64,000 bases of DNA from Dyadobacter alkalitolerans DSM 23607 (GTDB lineage Bacteria > Bacteroidota > Bacteroidia > Cytophagales > Spirosomataceae): assembly GCF_000428845.1 (NCBI RefSeq), contig NZ_AUAS01000007.1, positions 186,001 to 250,000 on the forward strand, read 5' to 3'. Made by a program: the position numbers and the translations under genes. The notes beneath the pieces were generated by a model, which was not told where the DNA came from, did not search any database, and was given only the letters and a program-made list of their open reading frames with translations. Of the stretch, positions 34,584 to 40,814 are shown in pieces (positions within the stretch are counted from its first letter, which is position 1; each line of letters starts with the position of its first letter).

Positions 34584-35288
34584 TCACATTTCACCCGCAT
34601 CCATAAAGCTGTAATAGCCATTATCAGTAAAGATCATATGATCCAGAACGGGCATGTCGAGCAATCGGCCTGCCTCTTTTATTTGTGATGTAAGTGCGGT
34701 GTCAGCTTTGCTCGGCACAAGCTGGCCCGACGGATGATTATGAACCAAAATGACCGAGCTGGCCAGGTTGTCTACTGCCAGCTTGAAAATTACTTTAACG
34801 TCCACGGAGGTGCTCGAAACGCCGCCAACACTGATTTGAACGCACCGCGTCACCTGGTTCGCCCGGTTTAGAAGGATTATCCAGAATTCTTCATTTGGCT
34901 TGTCCAACAAATACTGCTTCATTTCCTCATACACACATTTCGAGCTCGTGATTTTCCGTTTTTGCTTGCCTATGAGGTCATTTCGCCTGCGGCCGAGTTC
35001 CAGCGCCGCCAGCACTGTGATCGCCTTCGCTTCGCCAATCCCGGGATGCTTTTTTAAATCATTGACCGTAACTTTTGCAAGTTCGTTAATGTTATCGCCG
35101 CAAGTTTGCATGATGATTTTTGCGAGGTCCACAGCGGACATGCTAGGTGTTCCGGATCCGATAAGGATGGCGATCAGTTCTGCATCGGATAGCGCTGTCC
35201 TGCCTTTGTGCACGAATTTTTCACGCGGGCGGTCTTCCTCAGACCAGCTTAAAATTTTCAGAGGGTTTTTGAATCCGTTTTTTGACAT
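34584..35288 (-). CDS. radC: RadC family (JAMM/MPN) protein
   Basis: 234 residues of standard RadC layout: a helix-hairpin-helix region (about 35-100, HPGIGEAKAITVLAALELGR) and a JAMM metalloprotease-like domain with H183, H185, S187 and D196 in VHNHPSGQLVPSKAD. Once tied to DNA repair, the family now has no firm role; nuclease or DNA-processing activity has been suggested. Convergent with the lipoprotein gene, with the two stops touching (34583/34584). Confidence 0.93.
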   Translation of the reverse strand: MSKNGFKNPLKILSWSEEDRPREKFVHKGRTALSDAELIAILIGSGTPSMSAVDLAKIIMQTCGDNINELAKVTVNDLKKHPGIGEAKAITVLAALELGRRRNDLIGKQKRKITSSKCVYEEMKQYLLDKPNEEFWIILLNRANQVTRCVQISVGGVSSTSVDVKVIFKLAVDNLASSVILVHNHPSGQLVPSKADTALTSQIKEAGRLLDMPVLDHMIFTDNGYYSFMDAGEM

Positions 35289-35346
35289 AAAGGAAATAGA
35301 TGACTTTTCCTTTTAGACGTGGCTACGGGAGAATGGTCACAAAGAA

Positions 35347-36882
35347 TTATTGGCCTAGCGTAGTGAGCGCGGCGCGGGCCTTATTGTCAATGCTGTTTTT
35401 GTATTCGTGTTTCTTGAATGCCATTGCTTTCTTGAAGTGAGCAATTGCGTTGGGCTTGTCGTTTTTTTCTAAGAAAATATAGCCCAGCTGCAGCGCAGAG
35501 GCTGCTCCAAAGCCAGCGGCCTCCTGTTGTGCAATGGTAAGCGCCCTGTTGTAATACGGAATTGCAGATGCAGCCTGACCCGATTTTTGAAGAATCCTTC
35601 CTTTCCTGTAATTAAATTCCGCTTTCTCTTCGGTCGATATGAATGATTTTTCGGTAACTGTTTCTATGAGCGCTGAGGCAGTTTTCAGATAGCCTCCATC
35701 CGTTGCGTATCGCGCTTTGTAGAGGACTTTCTGGCGTGGACTTATTGTTCCGGACAGGAATTCTGCCGCAATCCGTTCCGCAAGTTGATCGGCTTCGATG
35801 ATTGCACTGCCGGCTGCTTTTACTTTTTTGATATAAACATTCGCTTGCTGGTCCTCATCATTAAGCCAATGCGACATGAACAGTTTAAGATGACCGTCTT
35901 TAATGTAGTTGAAGCCGTTATACCGCTTCAAAAACAATGTATAATGCTCGCTGGCTTGCTTATAGTTGCCCTTTTGAAGGTTGATTTCACCTTTTAGATA
36001 TTCCAAAAAAGGGAAGGAAATGTAGGGATCTCCGGAAGGAGCGTCGGCAAGGAACTGTGTTGCTTCATCGGTCTTACCCTCCTTCATCAGGACAGTTGTT
36101 GCAAAGAAATGGATTAGCAGGTTATCCGGCTGCTGCTTGGGCCACTGTCGCAGGCGCGTTTGCTGAGCAGGGGAGAGTTGCAATGTGTAGGCGTGCAATA
36201 GTAAGTCAATCAGCTCCGCTTCCTGTTTGAAAAAAGGCACCTCTTTCTCAACAATGCGCAACTCGCTGATCCCATTTTGTATGTTGCCTTTTAAGCCCAG
36301 AATTTTGGCTACCCATCCATAGTTTTCAGGAATAGAGCCGATCAGGACATGCAGAAGCCCTAGGGATTTTAATGTTGGTAAAAAGTCTGGGAAGCGCTTT
36401 TTGTTTTCTTCCAAGAGCTTATAAGCCTTAATGATTTCCCATGACCCGCTGACTTCATTTCCAAATTTAAGTTTGGCAAATGCCCAATGCAGGCGGATCT
36501 CGGCTTGCAGAAAACGTTTGTAAGGAGAATTATCCGGCAGATTTCCAATGGCCTGCAAACGGGGATTTTCCAGCTGAGATAATTCCCTATAAGCCTTTTT
36601 GTCTTCGGAAATCAGTAAATAATGCAAGTCAGCATAATTGTCCAGATAAGGAATAAATGGGTTGGTTTTTTCCGTGCTTCGTTCCGCATTGATCAATGCC
36701 CGGGCAGATGGTAAACGCAGTTTTTGAATGTCAAAATAAGCCTTTTGAAGCTTTGGCGTAAAGATAACGTCATACTGTAAGTCTTCGGCTTGTACGGAAA
36801 TAGCGCATGCCAGCAGCAAAGCCAGCACTGCTTGCCCCAGGAATGCAGTTACGGAAATATGCCGGTTACTTTTCCAATTCAT
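35347..36882 (-). CDS. Secreted TPR-repeat protein
   Basis: 511 residues with a signal peptide (about 1-32, ending VQAE). The rest is helical with TPR-like repeats; the clearest lie near the C-terminus (AEFNYRKGRILQKSGQAASAI, then AASALQLGYIFLEKNDKPNAI and AHFKKAMAFKKHEY). I recognise the type but no specific function. Repeats likely serve in protein binding in the periplasm. No partner is obvious nearby. Confidence 0.75.
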   Translation of the reverse strand: MNWKSNRHISVTAFLGQAVLALLLACAISVQAEDLQYDVIFTPKLQKAYFDIQKLRLPSARALINAERSTEKTNPFIPYLDNYADLHYLLISEDKKAYRELSQLENPRLQAIGNLPDNSPYKRFLQAEIRLHWAFAKLKFGNEVSGSWEIIKAYKLLEENKKRFPDFLPTLKSLGLLHVLIGSIPENYGWVAKILGLKGNIQNGISELRIVEKEVPFFKQEAELIDLLLHAYTLQLSPAQQTRLRQWPKQQPDNLLIHFFATTVLMKEGKTDEATQFLADAPSGDPYISFPFLEYLKGEINLQKGNYKQASEHYTLFLKRYNGFNYIKDGHLKLFMSHWLNDEDQQANVYIKKVKAAGSAIIEADQLAERIAAEFLSGTISPRQKVLYKARYATDGGYLKTASALIETVTEKSFISTEEKAEFNYRKGRILQKSGQAASAIPYYNRALTIAQQEAAGFGAASALQLGYIFLEKNDKPNAIAHFKKAMAFKKHEYKNSIDNKARAALTTLGQ

Positions 36883-36895
36883 CTTTTAAGCACAT

Positions 36896-36923
36896 AAAAA
36901 AAGGTTGTCCGGGTAAGACAACC
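36896..36923 (-). terminator. Intrinsic terminator after the zinc-ribbon gene
   Basis: GGTTGTC (36903-36909) pairs with GACAACC (36917-36923); on the minus strand it is followed by seven T. It ends the transcript of the zinc-ribbon coiled-coil gene and lies before the TPR gene. Confidence 0.85.
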
Positions 36924-36945
36924 TCTTAATCTTTTATATGGAATG

Positions 36946-37692
36946 TTATCTGCGCTGATGAACAGGCTCAACACTTTCAACGTCTGCAAGGATACGTCCG
37001 CAATGTTCGCAAACAATCAGTTTTTTGCGTTCACGGATATCAGCCTGGCGTTGTGGGGGAACGATGCTGAAACATCCTCCGCAAGCACCGCGTGACACAT
37101 GCACGACGGCCAGACCATTCATTGAGTTATCACGGATTTTCTGGTAAGATTTCAGTAAGCGATCTTCAATTTTCTTGACGTGCTTTTCTCTTTCCGCAGT
37201 CAGCCCTTTTTCCTCCGCTTCGCTTTCACTTGTAATCACATTCAACTCGCCTTTTTTCGCTTTTAGATCTTCGTTTCTTTCGTTTAAAACGGACTCCGCA
37301 CGATTTGCGTCATCTTCGATCAGGCGGATACGGGCTTTGGCTTCGTTGATTTTCTTATCAGCCAATTGCATATCAAGCTCTTGCAATTCAATTTCTTTGG
37401 TGATCGCATCATACTCACGGTTGTTGCGAACATTCATTTGCTGATCCTTGTATTTTTTGATCAGTTTTTCACCTTCTTTCTGAGCGTTCTTGAAATTATC
37501 GATCTCAGAGTTCAGGTTGGCGATTTCACTTCTAAACTTGCCTAAACGTGTTTCAAAGCCAATGATTTCATCTTCCAGATCCCGGACTTCCTCAGGAAGA
37601 TCACCACGCGTTTTTAGTATTTCGTCAAGGCTTGAATCAATTTCCTGCAATTTCAGGAGAGCGTCTAATTTTTGTGCGATTGTGTTTTCCAT
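36946..37692 (-). CDS. Zinc-ribbon coiled-coil protein (CT398/zf-RING_7 type)
   Basis: 248 residues: a long antiparallel coiled coil (about 8-185, rich in K/E heptads), then a C-terminal C4 zinc ribbon (CGGCFSIVPPQRQ and CEHCGRIL). This is the CT398-like family, found next to nif3 in many bacteria. The chlamydial member was reported to bind sigma-54 and the secretion apparatus, but a general role is not established. Here too the Nif3 gene lies upstream on the same strand, 102 bp away. Cytosolic. Confidence 0.86.
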   Translation of the reverse strand: MENTIAQKLDALLKLQEIDSSLDEILKTRGDLPEEVRDLEDEIIGFETRLGKFRSEIANLNSEIDNFKNAQKEGEKLIKKYKDQQMNVRNNREYDAITKEIELQELDMQLADKKINEAKARIRLIEDDANRAESVLNERNEDLKAKKGELNVITSESEAEEKGLTAEREKHVKKIEDRLLKSYQKIRDNSMNGLAVVHVSRGACGGCFSIVPPQRQADIRERKKLIVCEHCGRILADVESVEPVHQRR

Positions 37693-37794
37693 GTATGTCT
37701 TTAATGGACTTGTTTCAATGCGTAATAAGTGAAGGTAGTCAGCCGTATATTTTACAACAGGAAATCAGATATATAAGTTGATGAAATCACTTTC

Positions 37795-38895
37795 TTAAAC
37801 AAAATATCGTACCGGATTGGTATTGACTTCTGACAAACAGAGTGCAAAATTAGGGAATTTTCCCGATAAATAGTTATACAGTAAATTTTTCGTAAACACT
37901 TCGCTCTCGTAATGTCCGACATCGCAGATCATAATGCTGTTTTCTGCATCGAAAAATTCGTGGTACTTGTAGTCGGCGGTTACAAAGATATCTGCACCGG
38001 CCCCAATTGCATTAGGTAACAGAAAGCTCCCGGCCCCTCCGCAAACAGCAATACGCTGGACCGCATTTTTCACCGGTCTGGTATGCTTGATCACATGCAA
38101 ATTCATTTTCTCTTTCAGTAAACGCAAAAATGCTTCCGTTTCGATCGGCTCCGGCAGCTCTCCAATAGCACCTGCGCCCACCTCCTGGTTTTCGTTTTCC
38201 AGCGAGGAGAGATAGTAGGCCACTTCCTCATAAGGATGCGCGTGTCGCAGTGCGCGCAGGATCGCGGATTCCAGGTGGGAAGGGAAAATGAGCTCAGCCC
38301 TATGTTCCCTCACTTCCTCCTGCTCGCCATTTTTACCAATGACCGGATTAGCCGCAGCATTCGGCCTGAATGTTCCCGTTCCTTCTGTTTTGAAACTGCA
38401 ATTGGAGTAATTGCCAATGTTCCCGGCGCCCGCATCGTGAAGCGCATCAAGAATGGATTGCGTGTTTTCGACTGGCGAGAAAAATGTCAGTTTCGACAAA
38501 ATCTGCCTTTTCGGAGAGAGAACACGGATATTTTCGAGTCCGAGCAAGTTTGCAATTTGCCAGTTTACGCCGTTGGTAACGTGGTCGAGGTTGGTGTGGA
38601 TTGCATAAATGGCAATATCGTTTTTGATGGCTTTCAGCACAGTCCGTTCTACATAATTTTTGCCGTTCAGTTTTTTCAGTCCTTTAAAAACAATGGGATG
38701 ATGCGCTATAATCAGGTTGCAATTCCGGACGATTGCCTCGGCAACCACTTCCTCAGTCACATCCAGCGTCAGCAATACGCCGGAGACCTCAACCTGGCCC
38801 GATCCTACGATTAATCCGGCATTATCATAACTTTCCTGATAGGCCAGTGGAGCAAGTTGTTCGAGAACCTGAGTGATTTCTTTTATAAATGTCAT
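37795..38895 (-). CDS. Nif3-like dinuclear metal centre protein
   Basis: 366 residues, the long YqfO type: two Nif3 halves (about 1-125 and 255-366) with an inserted PII/CutA-like domain (about 130-230, HAHPYEEVAYYL). Metal ligands are visible: NLIIAHHPIVF, IYAIHTNLDH and the C-terminal CDVGHYESEV. The protein forms hexameric rings in known structures. The reaction is unproved; GTP cyclohydrolase I type 2 annotation in databases is not well supported. Paired with the zinc-ribbon gene downstream, as in other genomes. Confidence 0.9.
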   Translation of the reverse strand: MTFIKEITQVLEQLAPLAYQESYDNAGLIVGSGQVEVSGVLLTLDVTEEVVAEAIVRNCNLIIAHHPIVFKGLKKLNGKNYVERTVLKAIKNDIAIYAIHTNLDHVTNGVNWQIANLLGLENIRVLSPKRQILSKLTFFSPVENTQSILDALHDAGAGNIGNYSNCSFKTEGTGTFRPNAAANPVIGKNGEQEEVREHRAELIFPSHLESAILRALRHAHPYEEVAYYLSSLENENQEVGAGAIGELPEPIETEAFLRLLKEKMNLHVIKHTRPVKNAVQRIAVCGGAGSFLLPNAIGAGADIFVTADYKYHEFFDAENSIMICDVGHYESEVFTKNLLYNYLSGKFPNFALCLSEVNTNPVRYFV

Positions 38896-38987
38896 TTTTG
38901 TGTGGGATACAACTGTTTCACTTTCAGATTCTTCATTAATCTGACACTAATATTTTGCAAATAAATAACTAAATTGGCGTCGTAAGT

Positions 38988-39018
38988 ATTGCAATGGAAA
39001 ATAATAATACTAGTTTTG
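38988..39018 (+). promoter_or_regulatory. Promoter of the tRNA-Asp array
   Basis: ATTG (38988-38991), a 19-bp spacer, then TAGTTTTG (39011-39018) fit the Bacteroidetes consensus. Transcription would begin near 39024, about 32 bases before the first tRNA-like copy. The same -7 octamer, TAGTTTTG, occurs upstream of the minus-strand tRNA-like RNA at 43820-43980. Confidence 0.6.
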
Positions 39019-39055
39019 CACCACGTTTTACAGGAAAGTGCTGTAAAAGTATTCT

Positions 39056-39171
39056 GGTTTGGTAGTTCAGTTGGTTAGAATACATGCCCGGCCTACGTTA
39101 GGTGGCACGCATGGGGTGGGCCGCACAGGCTCGCGGACTTCCGCAGCCCGGTTCGAGTCCCGTCCGGAGCA
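39056..39171 (+). pseudogene. tRNA-Asp copy expanded by three 14-nt insertions
   Basis: The first 7+ bases GGTTTGG and on through TACATGCC are identical to the two intact tRNA-Asp copies downstream. The rest aligns with three insertions of 14 nt each: CGGCCTACGTTAGG inside the anticodon loop (with TGT changed to TGG), TGGGCCGCACAGGC in the variable region, and ACTTCCGCAGCCCG at the T stem. The D arm and anticodon stem (CATGC/GCATG) survive; the T stem no longer pairs and the 3' acceptor strand has three changes (CCGGAGCA for CCAGACCG). It cannot fold as a normal tRNA. It is either a decayed gene or an unusual structured RNA. It is the first unit after the array promoter. Confidence 0.75.
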
Positions 39172-39199
39172 CTAGATTTTTGAAAGTTTGTAATATTCT

Positions 39200-39276
39200 G
39201 GTTTGGTAGTTCAGTTGGTTAGAATACATGCCTGTCACGCATGGGGTCGCGGGTTCGAGTCCCGTCCAGACCGCCA
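39200..39276 (+). tRNA. tRNA-Asp (GTC)
   Basis: Complete cloverleaf: acceptor GGTTTGG/CCAGACC (one G-U), D arm GTTC/GAAT, anticodon arm CATGC-CTGTCAC-GCATG with anticodon GTC, T arm GCGGG-TTCGAGT-CCCGT, discriminator G and encoded CCA (39274-39276). Nearly all of it is repeated exactly at 39332. Confidence 0.97.
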
Positions 39277-39331
39277 GAGGAGTTAAAGTGTTCTCCGTAA
39301 GGATGGCAAAAAGTGAAGTTCTTTATTTAAT

Positions 39332-39405
39332 GGTTTGGTAGTTCAGTTGGTTAGAATACATGCCTGTCACGCATGGGGTCGCGGGTTCGAGTCCCGTCCA
39401 GACCG
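39332..39405 (+). tRNA. tRNA-Asp (GTC), second intact copy
   Basis: Identical in the tRNA body to the copy at 39200. CCA is not encoded (GCAG follows the acceptor), unlike the previous copy. Followed at once by a terminator. Confidence 0.96.
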
Positions 39406-39410
39406 CAGAA

Positions 39411-39436
39411 AGCTCAGAGAAATCTGGGCTTTTTTC
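39411..39436 (+). terminator. Terminator of the tRNA-Asp array
   Basis: AGCTCAGA (39411-39418) pairs with TCTGGGCT (39423-39430, with wobble) and is followed by a T run. It ends the array that begins at about 39024. Confidence 0.8.
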
Positions 39437-39580
39437 GTTTTTAAGCGTTTCAATTTTCATATTGCGAATGCACGACTCCGCATTAACTAACTCCGAAAAA
39501 TAAATTGGCCACTCAGTATCACGAAAAAGTTGCCGCCGCAAATAATAATGTGCACTTTGGGGCAACTTTTTGTATATTCG

Positions 39581-39904
39581 ATGAAGAAACCACACAGACA
39601 CCGCACTATTATATTTTATGAGGACCATTTTCAGACGTTTTTCTCCCGGCAGCGTGAGAAAGTCAGAGAAAAGATCATCTGGACTTTGAGCCTGCTGGAA
39701 GAGCTTCCCCGAATTCCAGAAACGTATCTGGAGCACATTGCAGAAACGGAAGGACTTTATGAAATCCGGGTGCAGTATGGGAGCGATATCTTTCGCATTT
39801 TTTGCTTTTTTGACGAAGGAAAACTGGTTGTGCTCGCCAATGGTTTTCAGAAGAAGACCCAGAAGACGCCAAAGAAAGAAATAGCATTAGCGCTCAGAAA
39901 TTAA
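39581..39904 (+). CDS. HigB/Gp49-like toxin of a type II toxin-antitoxin pair
   Basis: 107 residues from the ATG at 39581. The pattern (FSRQREKVREKIIWTLSLLEEL, then LEHIAETEGLYEIRVQYG and IFRIFCFFDEGKLVVLANGF and KKTQKTPKKEI) is that of the RelE-superfamily HigB/phage Gp49 toxins, ribosome-associated mRNA interferases. It is followed after 8 bp by an XRE antitoxin, the HigBA order (toxin first). Basic at the C-terminus as expected. Longer in-frame starts exist (TTG at 39530, ATG at 39548), but 39581 gives the family start. Confidence 0.83.
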   Translation: MKKPHRHRTIIFYEDHFQTFFSRQREKVREKIIWTLSLLEELPRIPETYLEHIAETEGLYEIRVQYGSDIFRIFCFFDEGKLVVLANGFQKKTQKTPKKEIALALRN

Positions 39905-39912
39905 ATCAGATT

Positions 39913-40212
39913 ATGAAAACGAAAAAAGTAACAACATTAGATCAATTTAAGGATCAGCATTATGGCTTGGTGGGAAGCGCAGAAAGAGATGCGCTGGAAG
40001 CCGGATATGAGCATTTTAAGATTGGAGCCATGCTTCACGATGCGCGATTGCAGAAGGGGCTGACGCAGGAGGAATTGGCGACTAAGGTCGGAACGACAAG
40101 GTCTTATATTTCTAAAATCGAAAATGATATTAAAGAAGTCAGGATCTCAACGCTACAAAGAATTGTTGAACTAGGTTTGGGTGGGCATTTGGAATTATCT
40201 ATTAAATTGTAA
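39913..40212 (+). CDS. HigA-like XRE antitoxin
   Basis: 99 residues with a helix-turn-helix of the XRE/Cro type (about 34-90: IGAMLHDARLQKGLTQEELA, then VGTTRSYISKIE). The N-terminal 33 residues are the likely toxin-neutralising tail. It follows the HigB-like toxin by 8 bp and should repress the pair jointly with it. The module lies about 150 bp beyond a tRNA array, a place where mobile modules often settle, though no integrase is seen. Confidence 0.85.
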   Translation: MKTKKVTTLDQFKDQHYGLVGSAERDALEAGYEHFKIGAMLHDARLQKGLTQEELATKVGTTRSYISKIENDIKEVRISTLQRIVELGLGGHLELSIKL

Positions 40213-40248
40213 TAAGTTTAAACGCAAAGCACTTATGCTTCCTAACTA

Positions 40249-40620
40249 ATGCCCGACATGCAGTCCTCAAAACCAAAAACCATCGATGAATACATTGCTA
40301 ACTTCCCTACCGGGGTGCAGGATGCTTTGCGGCAGATTCGGGGGGTGGTGCGCGAGGCTGCTCCGGAGGCGGAGGAGACGATTGCTTATGATATGCCTAC
40401 ATTTAACTTGAATGGGACTTATTTGATTTATTTTGCGGCGTGGAAAAAGCATATTGCGTTGTATCCTGTTTCTGCGGCATTAGCGGAATCATTGAAAGCG
40501 GATCTTGAAGGTTATAAAGGCACGAAAGGTTCGGTACATTTCCCGATTGATAAACCGATGCCGTTAGAACTCATTGCTAAAATTGTCGCCTGGCGATTGG
40601 AAGAAAACAGCAAGTCCTGA
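40249..40620 (+). CDS. DUF1801 domain protein
   Basis: 123 residues of the DUF1801 (YdhG-like) family: TIDEYIANFPTGVQDALRQI, AEETIAYDMPTFNLNG, YFAAWKKHIALYP and KGSVHFPIDKPMP. The fold is that of frataxin-like Fra/YdhG iron chaperones in Bacillus, but the role in Bacteroidota is unknown. The start may be the ATG at 40249 or at 40258. It is 36 bp after the antitoxin gene and may be co-transcribed by accident of position. Confidence 0.85.
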   Translation: MPDMQSSKPKTIDEYIANFPTGVQDALRQIRGVVREAAPEAEETIAYDMPTFNLNGTYLIYFAAWKKHIALYPVSAALAESLKADLEGYKGTKGSVHFPIDKPMPLELIAKIVAWRLEENSKS

Positions 40621-40640
40621 CACTTTTAGCGCTCCTCTAT

Positions 40641-40688
40641 TGACGGCTTATCCTAATAAGTATAACATTGCCGTCACGTCCTTTTTTA
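40641..40688 (+). terminator. Possible terminator after the DUF1801 gene
   Basis: TGACGGC (40641-40647) pairs with GCCGTCA (40670-40676) over a long loop, with a T run 5-6 bases later. The long loop and displaced T run make it weak. The remainder of the 194-bp spacer to 40815 shows no other clear signal. Confidence 0.35.
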
Positions 40689-40814
40689 AAAACTCCTCTA
40701 TTCGCGTTCCGATTATCGCAAAGTTTAATGTGGTGTAAATTCACTGCACTGAGCCATATCTATTGCTTTTTCTAATTTTAAATGGATTATTTTTAGCTCT
40801 ATATTTCAATTCCT

